Assembly: GCF_963668665.1 (NCBI RefSeq)
Contig: NZ_OY764901.1
Span: 62,001 to 126,000, forward strand
From: an uncultured Anaeromusa sp.
Lineage (GTDB): Bacteria > Bacillota > Negativicutes > Anaeromusales > Anaeromusaceae
Direction: 5' to 3'
DNA length: 64,000 nt
Part shown: piece after piece, positions 29,686 to 38,333 of the stretch
Position numbering within the stretch: the first letter of the stretch is position 1
How the letters are laid out: each line of letters begins with the position of its first letter
Notes under the pieces: generated by a model
The model's database searches: none
What the model was told of the DNA's origin: nothing
What the model saw: only the letters and a program-made list of their open reading frames with translations
Program-made: the position numbers and the translations under genes

Positions 29686-29961
29686 TTAAACCTGTTTCGG
29701 CAGAATGCTTTCCACATCCGTGTGGGGGCGAGGAATGACGTGTACGGAGACAACCTGGCCTACTTTGCCGGCAGCAGCGCTGCCAGCGTCGGTAGCCGCC
29801 TTAACAGCGCCTACGTCGCCACGTACCATAACCGTCACCAGGCCGGAGCCGATTTTTTCGTAGCCAACCAAATGTACATTGGCCGCCTTGACCATGGCAT
29901 CAGCCGCTTCAATGGCGCCGACAAGACCTTTTGTTTCCACCATACCCAACGCTTCGTTCAT
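29686..29961 (-). CDS. pduA: Microcompartment hexameric shell protein PduA
   Basis: 91 residues from ATG 29961, with AAAGGAGG 7 nt upstream; longer in-frame extension overlaps pduV and is rejected. Major facet hexamer: [55 protein letters not shown]. The central pore in this family admits the diol and restricts aldehyde. Near-identical to the pduJ product, a recent duplication or gene conversion. Its ATG overlaps the pduV stop by 4 nt. Confidence 0.95.
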   Translation of the reverse strand: MNEALGMVETKGLVGAIEAADAMVKAANVHLVGYEKIGSGLVTVMVRGDVGAVKAATDAGSAAAGKVGQVVSVHVIPRPHTDVESILPKQV

Positions 29962-30443
29962 TTTATGTCCTCCTTTCCTCCGGCGGATGAGTTGCGGTCC
30001 ATCTGTTCCAGACAATCCGTCAATTCATCCAAGCCTTCACCTGTATGGGAAGAGACAAAGAACACAGGCTCTTTGACTCCCGCCTGCACTAAAAATCGTC
30101 TTGCGCGTTCACGATCCGCCTTTTCTAAATCCACCTTCGTGACTACGCCCACCACCGGTCTGGTAAACATGCCTGCAAAACCGGGAGGCAGCACTGGCAT
30201 TCTCTGAGAAGCATCCTGCACAATCAGCACGCCTGCCGCTTGCATGGAGGTCACCAAGAGCGCCGAGTAAAAACGCGGGATTTGCGCGTATTCCCCTGGA
30301 GTATCGATAGCATCGTCGTAAAATTCAATATCACTAGTCTTGCTGACTTCTTTCGCCCGCTGCCCCAAGGCATACGCCAGCGACGTTTTGCCAGCGCCTA
30401 CAGCGCCTACCATCATGACCTTGCGTTTAACCGTAGGTTTCAT
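29958..30443 (-). CDS. pduV: PduV/EutP-family small GTPase
   Basis: 161 residues of a Ras-like P-loop protein: Walker [10 protein letters not shown] at residues 13-21, DTPGEY as G3, and TKVDLEKAD as G4. PduV has been reported on the outside of the compartment and linked to its movement; EutP was proposed to have acetate kinase activity. Here it lies between pduU and pduA, as second gene of the operon, 3 nt after pduU. Role therefore remains open. Confidence 0.88.
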   Translation of the reverse strand: MKPTVKRKVMMVGAVGAGKTSLAYALGQRAKEVSKTSDIEFYDDAIDTPGEYAQIPRFYSALLVTSMQAAGVLIVQDASQRMPVLPPGFAGMFTRPVVGVVTKVDLEKADRERARRFLVQAGVKEPVFFVSSHTGEGLDELTDCLEQMDRNSSAGGKEDIK

Positions 30444-30446
30444 AGG

Positions 30447-30788
30447 TCAGGACCTAGTAATGCGAGTCCCGGTGAAGCCCAGGCCATCCATCAGTACGGC
30501 ATTCACCTGACGCAGAGCCGCTTCCACAGCAGAAACGCTGCCCACCAGCACCACAGAACCGGTAAAACGATCCATAAATCCAATGTCCACGGCCGCCGTC
30601 TTGGTGGCTACATCTGCAGCAATCAAAGCCGCTTCGCAAGGAGTAATGGTCAAGATACCGATAGCACCGCCCTCTCCTACACCCAGCTTTTCACAGAGCA
30701 CCGCTTTCGGATGGGCGATCAAATGCGCCAGGGTCACCTGTTTTCCTGGTACATATTCTTGTACAACTCTCTGCTTTTCCATACTCAT
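30447..30788 (-). CDS. pduU: Microcompartment shell protein PduU (permuted BMC)
   Basis: 113 residues; circularly permuted BMC hexamer of the PduU/EutS type, with an N-terminal strand ([20 protein letters not shown]) that forms a beta-barrel plug over the pore, then the BMC core ([39 protein letters not shown]). First gene of the pdu operon. GAGG lies 7 nt before the ATG. PduU is often paired with PduV, as here. Confidence 0.92.
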   Translation of the reverse strand: MSMEKQRVVQEYVPGKQVTLAHLIAHPKAVLCEKLGVGEGGAIGILTITPCEAALIAADVATKTAAVDIGFMDRFTGSVVLVGSVSAVEAALRQVNAVLMDGLGFTGTRITRS

Positions 30789-30867
30789 CGGCCTTCCTCA
30801 CAATCTTCGCAAATAATTCGACGATTCTACATGTGTATTAATTGGCGATTGCCTTCATTCTCCCTTG

Positions 30868-30907
30868 AGTCCTTGTTGCTCCCCTACTGAAGTTCCTTGC
30901 TGCTCCC
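30868..30907 (-). promoter_or_regulatory. Direct repeats upstream of the pdu operon, candidate activator site
   Basis: Two near-identical sites on the minus strand, GGGAGCAGCAAGG (30895-30907) and GGGAGCAACAAGG (30871-30883), 24 bp apart and 80-120 bp before the pduU start. AraC-family proteins usually bind direct repeats, and an AraC-type response regulator is encoded next door. No strong sigma-A -35 box is seen, as expected for an activated promoter. Confidence 0.5.
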
Positions 30908-30993
30908 AACCTCCTGTTTAGACAAAAATACACTCCTCTATTTTGAGATAAGAAGATTTTGCGGATCTTTCCGAATTTTTTTAATATAAAAGC

Positions 30994-31025
30994 AAAAAAA
31001 GACTGCCCGAAGGCAATCTTTTTTT
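30994..31025. terminator. Terminator after the response-regulator gene
   Basis: On the minus strand AAAAAGATTGCC, a TTCG tetraloop and GGCAGTCTTTTTTT. A-tract and T-tract on both sides. It separates the regulator gene from the pdu promoter region. Confidence 0.9.
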
Positions 31026-31060
31026 ATGGCAGGTTTACTATGCTATTTTCTACAAGTTTC

Positions 31061-32704
31061 TTAGACTTTTGTTTTTTCGCCGCGCAGTTCTTGCCGATAC
31101 TGATTGGGCGTCATTCCCATAGACTGGCGGAAAACACGGCAAAAATAGCTGGCGTCTTGATAGCCTACTTCCGTGGCAATCCGCACCACCGTGTAGTCCG
31201 GATCTAAGAGAAGCTTTTTAGCCCGATCCAGGCGTACTCTGGTAATAAAATCTGCAAAATTAAAGCCTTTTTCCTTTTTAAATAAACGACTGAAATAAAA
31301 AGGACTCAAATGCACGGTCTGAGCCACTTCTTCCAGCGGCAGGTTGCGATGGCAATTAGCGACAATATACTCGCAGGCTTTATTCATAACCCGCAAATTC
31401 ATGCTATTGCGGTTTTCCAACATGTTATCCAAAAACTGATCCAGCGCTTCCATCATCCAGCGCTCAATATCGCTTTGCTCCTTGCATTCATTCAGACGCT
31501 GAATGCAATAGAAATTGAGCAATGTCAGCTTGTCCAAACTAGCGCCGCCTTCCACCGCCGACCGCGAGAGCACCACTAACAGCTCCAGCACACATGCTTT
31601 GACGGTTTCCAAGCGTGTTTTCTTCGCAAAAATCTCACCTAAAAGACTTTTTAACGCTTCTTTGGCTTGTTTGCGGTCACCACAGCGTACTTTATCCAAG
31701 ACAGCCCGCTCCGCATGGAAAGGATAATGAAAAGGCCCTTCGCTCAAATGCGGCGCATCCTCAATATGAATCACTTGGCTGCTGCCCAGATAAAACCGCT
31801 GCCGCAGCGCGCTCATGGCTTCGTGATACGAACGGTAAATATCCCGCGGATCCCGATAATAGCGGCCAACGCCAATCGTAATGCTAAGGCCCAGTTCCTC
31901 ACTCACCACACTGCGAATGCTCTCCGCTTCCCTCAACGCCCCCGCTTTGGCTATATCCGCATTCTCCGCATTCTCCAAGCCCAGTAATACGACAATATTG
32001 TCGCTCCCTGTAGGCGCCACCAGCGCTGCCTTGCCCACGCCGCTGCGCGCCCGCACCGCCCGGCAGATGCTTTGATGCAGCCGCTGCTTCATGCCCTGCT
32101 TTTCTAGTTCCGACGCCTGCAGGGTCAGTTTGCGAAAATTATCAATATCAATGACCAGCGCCACGCCCGGGTCCACAGCCAAGCCCAAAAAGCTGGCCCG
32201 TTCCCGATAATGCGTCATTTCCTCCACTTGTCCGGAAATAAGGTCATACACAAAAGACATTTGAATAAACGGCATGGCCTCGGCCACGCTTTTACGCAAG
32301 GCTTCTTCTTCTTGGTGCTTGCTTTTCATAGCCTTAACGCCTTCAGCCACCTTGCGCAAGGTTTCCGTAAGCTCTTCCGGACGCACCGGTTTCAGCAAAT
32401 ATTCCACAGCCCCCATGGAGAGGGCCTGTTTAGCATAGCTGAACTCGTCAAACGCCGTCAGCATCACAATGCGCGTATCAGGCAACAGCACTCGAATGCT
32501 TTTCGCCGCCTCCAAGCCGTTGATCTCCGGCATGCGGATGTCCATCAGCACAATATCCGGCCGTTCTTCCATGGCCAGCCGGACAGCGCTGGCGCCATCG
32601 CCTGCCTCACCGACAATCTGAACCTGCGGATAGTTTTTTTCAATAATGAAGCGCAACGCTTGCCGCTCCAATTGTTCGTCGTCGGCTATCAACAGCGTAT
32701 ACAT
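31061..32704 (-). CDS. Response regulator, REC plus AraC-type DNA-binding domain
   Basis: 547 residues. The N-terminal receiver has the phosphoacceptor Asp55 in DIVLMDIRMPEING, acidic ADDE at 7-10 and the switch Lys in YLLKPV. A long middle (about 130-430) resembles the GGDEF-like linker of YesN-type regulators (DPGVALVIDIDNFRKL, LSITIGVGRYYRDPRDIYRS). The C-terminus holds two AraC helix-turn-helix motifs (LPLEEVAQTVHLSPFYFSRL and VVRIATEVGYQDASYFCRVF). Transcribed after the PocR kinase (56-nt gap) and ahead of the pdu operon, so it is the likely pdu activator. Confidence 0.9.
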   Translation of the reverse strand: MYTLLIADDEQLERQALRFIIEKNYPQVQIVGEAGDGASAVRLAMEERPDIVLMDIRMPEINGLEAAKSIRVLLPDTRIVMLTAFDEFSYAKQALSMGAVEYLLKPVRPEELTETLRKVAEGVKAMKSKHQEEEALRKSVAEAMPFIQMSFVYDLISGQVEEMTHYRERASFLGLAVDPGVALVIDIDNFRKLTLQASELEKQGMKQRLHQSICRAVRARSGVGKAALVAPTGSDNIVVLLGLENAENADIAKAGALREAESIRSVVSEELGLSITIGVGRYYRDPRDIYRSYHEAMSALRQRFYLGSSQVIHIEDAPHLSEGPFHYPFHAERAVLDKVRCGDRKQAKEALKSLLGEIFAKKTRLETVKACVLELLVVLSRSAVEGGASLDKLTLLNFYCIQRLNECKEQSDIERWMMEALDQFLDNMLENRNSMNLRVMNKACEYIVANCHRNLPLEEVAQTVHLSPFYFSRLFKKEKGFNFADFITRVRLDRAKKLLLDPDYTVVRIATEVGYQDASYFCRVFRQSMGMTPNQYRQELRGEKTKV

Positions 32705-32760
32705 ACAACTACTCCTTCCAGAATGCTGCCGGTCTTCCCTGACCGACCTTCTGCGATCAT

Positions 32761-33987
32761 TTAATTATGCCGAAACGGCAGGCGCAGCTTTACCGAAGTT
32801 CCTTCGCCAGGCACGCTTTCCACCGAAAGGCCGTATTGTTCGCCAAAAAAATGACAAATGCGCTTATGTACATTGATGATACCTAAACCGGTTGTCTGTC
32901 CATGTGAATTTTTCCGCCGTTCTTCCTGGAACAAGCTCTGCAAACGTTCCGCGGGCATCCCCACGCCTGTATCGCGCACCGTTAGTACCACATCGTTGTC
33001 GTCCATGCGCCCTTCCAAGAAAATGCTGCCGCCTTCCACCCGGTTTTCCAACCCATGAATGATGGCGTTTTCCACCAGCGGCTGCAGCGTCAGCGCTGGA
33101 ATCAGCCCCTCTAAAAGGGCTGCGTCAATCTGAATATCCGAGGCAATGCGATCGCCAAAGCGAACCTTTTGAATGGTCAAATAATCCCGTGTGGATTTGA
33201 CCTCGTCTTCGATCGTACGCAGCACGTCAATATCTCTCAGATTATTGCGCAGCAAGTCCGCTAAGGCATACACCACTTCCTGAGTTTTTTCCGCCCCTTC
33301 CAGCAAAGCCAACCGCGCAATGGTGTTCAACGTATTAAAAAGAAAATGCGGATTAACCTGGGACTGCAAGGCCTTCAGCTCTGTCACCTGCAGCAGACTT
33401 TCCAGCTCCGCCTTGGCCTTCATCTCCAGCATCAGCTGTTTTTGCACAATATTCGCCAAGCCAATTTCTACAATATAGTTGGACATGATATAAATCAGAT
33501 CCGCTCCAGCCTTAATGCGGTGCTCCGGCACAATTTCCACATGATCAAAAAGCTCGCCGATTTTTTCCTTATCTACCGGCAAATCCGCCACACGGCGATA
33601 CATTTCTTCTTTGACTTCCTTAATATCGCTATGCTCGGTCTCCAATACCACCTGTCCAGCCAAAAACGCGCCAATGTACTCATCCTGCACAATAATCGGC
33701 GCCGCTAAGTCCGTCAGGCCGCTATGACAAAGATATACCACCGGACGTTTATCCTGCGTAGCCCGGCGACCGCTTTTATCATCGCAGTTCATACAGCGGC
33801 GAAATCCCTCATCAAAGGAGCGAACATAATTGCAAAAACAAGCGAAATGGCTGGGCTTGGTAATCGGGCGGCCTTCGGGATCCACGATAACTGCCGCCAG
33901 TCCCGTGGCTTCTGCAAACTTATCTTGAATCTCTTGCAATACACTAGTGTCAACAATTTCACTTAACGTAAACCGGCTGACTTGCAT
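32761..33987 (-). CDS. Cytoplasmic PocR-domain sensor histidine kinase (LytS/YesM type)
   Basis: 408 residues with no membrane segment. Residues 1-175: PocR ligand domain with Cys at 50, 52, 65, 68 and 87 (FACFCNY, RCMNCDD, YLCHSGL). Then a helix leads to the His_kinase box LQSQVNPHFLFNTLNT with the phosphorylated His214, and a C-terminal HATPase domain (LVENAIIHGLENR, VRDTGVGMP, TGLGIINVHKRI). Start ATG 33987 has GGAGGG 8 nt upstream. Paired with the AraC-type regulator. The sensor matches that of the chemoreceptor in the pdu operon, so both likely read the same ligand, probably the diol. Confidence 0.9.
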   Translation of the reverse strand: MQVSRFTLSEIVDTSVLQEIQDKFAEATGLAAVIVDPEGRPITKPSHFACFCNYVRSFDEGFRRCMNCDDKSGRRATQDKRPVVYLCHSGLTDLAAPIIVQDEYIGAFLAGQVVLETEHSDIKEVKEEMYRRVADLPVDKEKIGELFDHVEIVPEHRIKAGADLIYIMSNYIVEIGLANIVQKQLMLEMKAKAELESLLQVTELKALQSQVNPHFLFNTLNTIARLALLEGAEKTQEVVYALADLLRNNLRDIDVLRTIEDEVKSTRDYLTIQKVRFGDRIASDIQIDAALLEGLIPALTLQPLVENAIIHGLENRVEGGSIFLEGRMDDNDVVLTVRDTGVGMPAERLQSLFQEERRKNSHGQTTGLGIINVHKRICHFFGEQYGLSVESVPGEGTSVKLRLPFRHN

Positions 33988-34149
33988 GTTCAATTCCCTC
34001 CATCCTTTTACGACGCATCCGGCAGGTTCTTATCTTGTCAAAGTTTTCGCATAAATGAATACTATTAGTTATGCGGATGCGATTTTCCTGCGTCATGATT
34101 TCGGGATGTGAAATTTTTGTCATGCATCGCCAACTTTTTTGGCAATATT

Positions 34150-35184
34150 TTACAAGGCAGCTCGTTGCTCTTTTTCCGGAGCCGCTGGAATAAAATCGGT
34201 AATCCGCGCCATATTGTGCAGCGTATAGAGCATGGTCTTCAGCAAAAATACCATCAACACGGCTCCTGTCCCTTCGCCTAAAGCCATATTGGCTTTCAGC
34301 ACCACTTCCTCCGCCGGAATGTTTCCTAGCAGCAAGGAATAGGCCATCCCCGGCTCTCTAGACAGATGAGAGGGAATGGCATGCTTTTCCACCCCCGTAT
34401 CCAGCCGCGAAGCGCAAATATAGGCAACCGCCGTAATAAAGCCGTCAATGACAAAGGGCGTTTTTAAGCGCGCGCATTCCAACATGGCGGCGCAAATAGC
34501 TACCATATCAAAACCGCCTACACAGCGCAGAACATCCTTGGCGGTATGAAACTTTTCTTTATGCAGCTCCACACCTTTAGCAACCACCTGGCATTTGTTT
34601 TTAATCAATTCGCTGGTTTGCAACCCCGCGCCGCCGCCAACGATAAACTCCGGTAAAATACCTGTTAAGCCGTGGAGTACTGCCGACGAGGTAGTAGTGT
34701 TGCCAATCCCCATCTCTCCCAAAGAAATTAAATTGTAGCCTTTCGCCACTAGTTGACGAACCTGTTCTTGTCCAGCTTCCCAGGCAACCGCAAATTCCGT
34801 CTCCGTCATGGCTTCGTCTTTGAGAAAGCTGCGGCTGCCCATGGCCGCTTTACGAGAAATTCCAGTAAAAGGTCTTGTAGAATTGACGCCAACATCAATG
34901 ACCCGATAAGGTATGCCGCACTGCTGGCAAAAACAGCTGATCGTCGCCCGGCCATCCACCATATTCTGCGCCTGCAAATAAGTAATCTCCTCAGGGTCTT
35001 TGGCCACACCTTCGGAAATGACGCCATTATCCGCCGCAAACACTAAATGAAAGGGCTTAAGCTCTGTTTTCACTTCGCCCCAGGACAGCACCATCTTTTT
35101 TAGGTATTTTTCTAACAAACCCAGGCTATGACGAGGTTTAGCCGCCCCGTCAATCCATTCGTTCACTTCCTGTTCCAAACTCAT
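34150..35184 (-). CDS. cobT: CobT-family nicotinate-nucleotide phosphoribosyltransferase (third copy)
   Basis: 344 residues from ATG 35184 (GGAGGGG 5 nt upstream). Full CobT motif set: VFAADNGVISEG, LGEMGIGNTTTSSAVLHGL, VGGGAGLQTSELIKNK, DGFITAVAYICASRL and the catalytic-Glu region LGEGTGAVLMVFLL. The substrate-pocket segment around the first two motifs differs from the tandem pair at 9.7-11.8 kb, so it may act on a different lower ligand, such as a benzimidazole. It is preceded by its own cobalamin riboswitch and terminator, downstream of cobC. Confidence 0.88.
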   Translation of the reverse strand: MSLEQEVNEWIDGAAKPRHSLGLLEKYLKKMVLSWGEVKTELKPFHLVFAADNGVISEGVAKDPEEITYLQAQNMVDGRATISCFCQQCGIPYRVIDVGVNSTRPFTGISRKAAMGSRSFLKDEAMTETEFAVAWEAGQEQVRQLVAKGYNLISLGEMGIGNTTTSSAVLHGLTGILPEFIVGGGAGLQTSELIKNKCQVVAKGVELHKEKFHTAKDVLRCVGGFDMVAICAAMLECARLKTPFVIDGFITAVAYICASRLDTGVEKHAIPSHLSREPGMAYSLLLGNIPAEEVVLKANMALGEGTGAVLMVFLLKTMLYTLHNMARITDFIPAAPEKEQRAAL

Positions 35185-35243
35185 AAAAACCCCTCCTTCA
35201 ACACGTTCAGCTTGCAACTGTCGTACCAGCGGGGATGGAGGAT

Positions 35244-35273
35244 ATAAAAACAGCCCAGCCACAAAGGCTAGGC
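35244..35273 (-). terminator. Riboswitch-controlled terminator ahead of the third cobT
   Basis: The minus strand reads GCCTAGCC, a 5-nt loop, GGCTGGGC and TGTTTTTATA, placed between riboswitch and cobT. It lies where an attenuator is expected. Confidence 0.85.
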
Positions 35274-35340
35274 ATCTCTTCTTAAAGTGTACCTATCCTT
35301 CTGGCATTCCCCTTGGCGCGAGGGTTCATGACAGCCAAAA

Positions 35341-35530
35341 CAGGCAGGTATCCTGGCTAACGGTTCTTCAAGCTTCCTGCACCTTCCCGGTTTCCCAGTG
35401 GCATACGCAAGCGCTCTCCCCGAATACAGTGGCGCGACCGCATCGTTTACAGGCCAATGGCCTGTCCGAACTTCCCTATTCTCCTCCGGTTTTCTCAAAG
35501 CTTCCGAAGGCACCTGTTTGGTGGCATCCT
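35341..35530 (-). ncRNA. Cobalamin riboswitch (second copy)
   Basis: Minus-strand leader with GGTGCC, GAATAGGGAAG, GCGCCACTGTAT, TATGCCACTGGG and the terminal TTAGCCAGGATACCTGCCTG. It follows the cobC stop and precedes the third cobT. Sequence differs clearly from the first riboswitch, so this is not a recent local duplication. Confidence 0.93.
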
Positions 35531-35637
35531 TTTTCAGTTGTCTTGAAAATTCTTTTCTCTGATAAGCAAATTAAATCCTGCCTCGTTGAAGCGGCTCGAC
35601 AAGATAATGGGCAAGGTAGTCAAAATACTCCTATTCT

Positions 35638-36192
35638 TTACACATCTATCCTTGTAGCCTGTCCATGTTCAATCGCCACATCCCAAAGTTGCTGCAACGA
35701 TTTTTCTTGCAGCAAACATAATAAAACGCGAATGGTGCCTCCATGAGCCACCACCGCAATTGCTTCCTCTTCTTGATGCGCTTCACGAATCGCCTGCAAC
35801 GCCGGCCACGCTCGTTTTGCCAGCTCGCAAAAGCCCTCGCCCTCCGGCGCACATCCCTTCTCAGGATGCTCATACATTAAGCTCAATTCATCCGCCCATT
35901 TTTCCATAATTTGCTCATACCGCAGACCTTCCCATAAGCCGAAGTGAAGTTCTCGCAGTTCCGGCTTCTGCTGCACCCGCAGCTCGTACGGCTGCGCTAT
36001 TGCCTCCGCCGTTTCTACAGCCCTTTTTAAATCGCTGGCATAGATCGCTGACAGCGGCTCCTTTGCTAATAAGGCTGCTGTATCCTGCGCCTGCCGCCGC
36101 CCGTTTTCATTCAAAGGTATATCGCTATGCCCCTGATACCGTTTGGTCCGGTTCCATTCGGTTTCACCATGCCGCACAAACCAAATTCGCAT
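35638..36192 (-). CDS. cobC: Histidine phosphatase, probable alpha-ribazole phosphatase CobC
   Basis: 184 residues, phosphoglycerate-mutase-like fold. Catalytic RHGETEWN at residues 7-14 with the phospho-His, LRELHFGLWEG for the second site, and VVAHGGTIRVLL with the second catalytic His. CobC removes the 5' phosphate in lower-loop assembly; the family also includes other phosphatases, so assignment rests on its place between cobS and cobT. AGGAG lies 5 nt before the ATG. Confidence 0.8.
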   Translation of the reverse strand: MRIWFVRHGETEWNRTKRYQGHSDIPLNENGRRQAQDTAALLAKEPLSAIYASDLKRAVETAEAIAQPYELRVQQKPELRELHFGLWEGLRYEQIMEKWADELSLMYEHPEKGCAPEGEGFCELAKRAWPALQAIREAHQEEEAIAVVAHGGTIRVLLCLLQEKSLQQLWDVAIEHGQATRIDV

Positions 36193-36213
36193 AATGGCTC
36201 CTTTCTCTTCACC

Positions 36214-38283
36214 TTATACTTCAGACGCTTCTATTTCACTCTTCAAGACCGTTGCCACTCTTTGCAGAACGTCTTTCCAGCCTCCCACTCGGTTTTGACG
36301 AAAAATTCGGATCGTTGGGTACCAAGGAGAATCTTCACGTTGCAGCTGCCAGCGCCATTCAGGTGCAAACGGCAAGAGAAGCCAAGTCTTCTTCCCCATC
36401 GCTCCCGCTAAGTGGGCAACAGCTGTATCTACGGCAATCACTAAATCTAAGTTGGCAATTAATGCTGCCGTTTCGGAAAAGTTAGTAAGTAGCTCTGTAA
36501 AATCAGCAATAGGAACGGCACTACCTTGCGCCTCCTTGCTCTCCGCTCCCACTTGCAGGCTAATCCATAGAACAGGCACCATCTTAAAAAGTTCTACAAC
36601 TTCTGCAAATTGAGCAGAACGATTGCGATCATTCTTATGCCCTGGGTTTCCCGCCCAAACCACCCCGACTTTCAACGCATTCCCATTATTTTGTTTCTCT
36701 AGAATATCCTTCCATTTACTAACTAGCGTATCGTTGGCAACTACATAGGGAATCTCAACAGGAATGGAATCTTCAACCGTTCCAAACAACATTGGCAGGC
36801 TTAGCAACGGACAAGCAAAATCATACTCGTTCCAAAAGCACTCGCTAGTCGAAGAAACAAAAGTAATTTTTTCCGAGTTGGCAAACAACCCAACAAGCGG
36901 CCTTTGTACCAACACAGTTGTGTGTCGTGCCTGCTTCGCCACTTCTACAGCATAACGAACGAACTGCAATGTATCTCCAAAACCTTGTTCGCAAGAAAGC
37001 AATATATGCTTTCCCTCTAACGGTTCTCCCTGCCAGCGTCGAACCGGCGGTTGATAATTATTAAAAACAGCGAACCTAGCCTCGTACGTTTCCCATCCTT
37101 GCTTATAGTTTCCTTGCAAAAGATAAAGTGCCGCTAAAGTATATTCCGCTTCCGCAAATCCTGGACGAAGTTCTAGACTTTTTTTAAGCAAGATCCCCGC
37201 CTCATCAAGACGAGTCCCCGTTTCCATCAAGATCATCGCTAAATTATGAAAAGCCTCCGGAAAGTCTGCCTTCAATTCGATAGCTTTCAAGAAATTCTTT
37301 TCTGCTTCCCCTAGGCGATTCTGATTTCTCAAAATTGCACCTAAATTATTATATGCATCCGCATCGCTAGGATCCAATTGAATGGCACGTTTTGCATAAT
37401 TTTCTGCCTCCTCAAGGCGCGGCCCATCTTTTAACACCGCACTGAGATTACTATAGGCTTCAGAAAAATTGGGACTTAGTTCGATAACATGTTGAAAAAA
37501 ATTTTCCGCATCCTCCAATTTCCCTTGTTTTAGAAGAATCGTGCCCAAATTGTTATACGCTTCTGGATAATCTGCTCGGAGTTCAATTGCTTTACAGTAT
37601 GCATCTATGGCAGCCTCGATATTACCAAGCGCCGCCAACGTTAATCCCAAATTATAATACGCTTCCGGATATTGAGGGCGAATTTCAATTGCCTTTTTTA
37701 TAAAAGCCTCTGCTTCTTGCCATTTTTCATTTTTTCTTAAGACTACGGCAAGGTTATTGCAAGCCTCCGGAAAATTCTCATTTTCCTTTATGGCAAGCCG
37801 AAATGCATGCTCTGCTTCAGTTAGACTTTCTTTTTTCATCATTAACAATCCCAAGTTATTATGAGCTTCCGGGTAACTGGAAGATAGCGCAAGCGCCTCA
37901 TGATAGCAAGCTTCCGCTTCAACCAACCGATTTTTTTTTGCCAAAAGCAATCCGAGATTATTATAGGCTTCAGAAAAATCTTTTTTGATTTTGATAGCCT
38001 GTCGGAAGCAGTATTCTGCTTCCTCTTCCGAAGCTTCATTTTGCAACAAAATGCCCAAGTTGTTATAGGCTTCAGGAAAATCTGGCCGAAGTTCTATGGC
38101 ACGCTGAAAAGACTTTTTGGAAGTTACACTTTGTCCTAACACGGTCTGTACGATTCCTAAATTGTAATAAATATCTGCATCCTCTTTTAATTGCAAGGCT
38201 TTTGAAAAGCAAAGAGCAGCTTCTGTAAAATTCCCTGTATTAACTTGCTCTATCCCTTTTTTTACATACAACTCAGCAGTCAT
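36214..38283 (-). CDS. Tetratricopeptide-repeat protein with glycosyltransferase-9-like C-domain
   Basis: 689 residues. Roughly eleven TPR units of 34 residues span about 1-385, each with the PEAYNNLG or similar turn (FPEAYNNLGILLQNEASEEE, YPEAYYNLGLTLAALGNIEA). The C-terminal 300 residues resemble the heptosyltransferase/GT9 fold seen in many TPR proteins: HILLSCEQGFGDTLQFVRY, VGVVWAGNPGHKNDRNRS, and LDLVIAVDTAVAHLAGAMGK. Probably transfers or binds a sugar; target unknown, and a role in flagellar or surface glycosylation is possible. It sits between cobS and cobC with spacings of 50 and 21 nt, though it has no obvious link to cobamide synthesis, and appears more AT-rich than its neighbours. 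Confidence 0.8.
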   Translation of the reverse strand: MTAELYVKKGIEQVNTGNFTEAALCFSKALQLKEDADIYYNLGIVQTVLGQSVTSKKSFQRAIELRPDFPEAYNNLGILLQNEASEEEAEYCFRQAIKIKKDFSEAYNNLGLLLAKKNRLVEAEACYHEALALSSSYPEAHNNLGLLMMKKESLTEAEHAFRLAIKENENFPEACNNLAVVLRKNEKWQEAEAFIKKAIEIRPQYPEAYYNLGLTLAALGNIEAAIDAYCKAIELRADYPEAYNNLGTILLKQGKLEDAENFFQHVIELSPNFSEAYSNLSAVLKDGPRLEEAENYAKRAIQLDPSDADAYNNLGAILRNQNRLGEAEKNFLKAIELKADFPEAFHNLAMILMETGTRLDEAGILLKKSLELRPGFAEAEYTLAALYLLQGNYKQGWETYEARFAVFNNYQPPVRRWQGEPLEGKHILLSCEQGFGDTLQFVRYAVEVAKQARHTTVLVQRPLVGLFANSEKITFVSSTSECFWNEYDFACPLLSLPMLFGTVEDSIPVEIPYVVANDTLVSKWKDILEKQNNGNALKVGVVWAGNPGHKNDRNRSAQFAEVVELFKMVPVLWISLQVGAESKEAQGSAVPIADFTELLTNFSETAALIANLDLVIAVDTAVAHLAGAMGKKTWLLLPFAPEWRWQLQREDSPWYPTIRIFRQNRVGGWKDVLQRVATVLKSEIEASEV

Positions 38284-38333
38284 GTATTTCCTCCGTACGC
38301 TTTCAAAGTTCCTAGCCCTTTTCCCTAAAGCTT

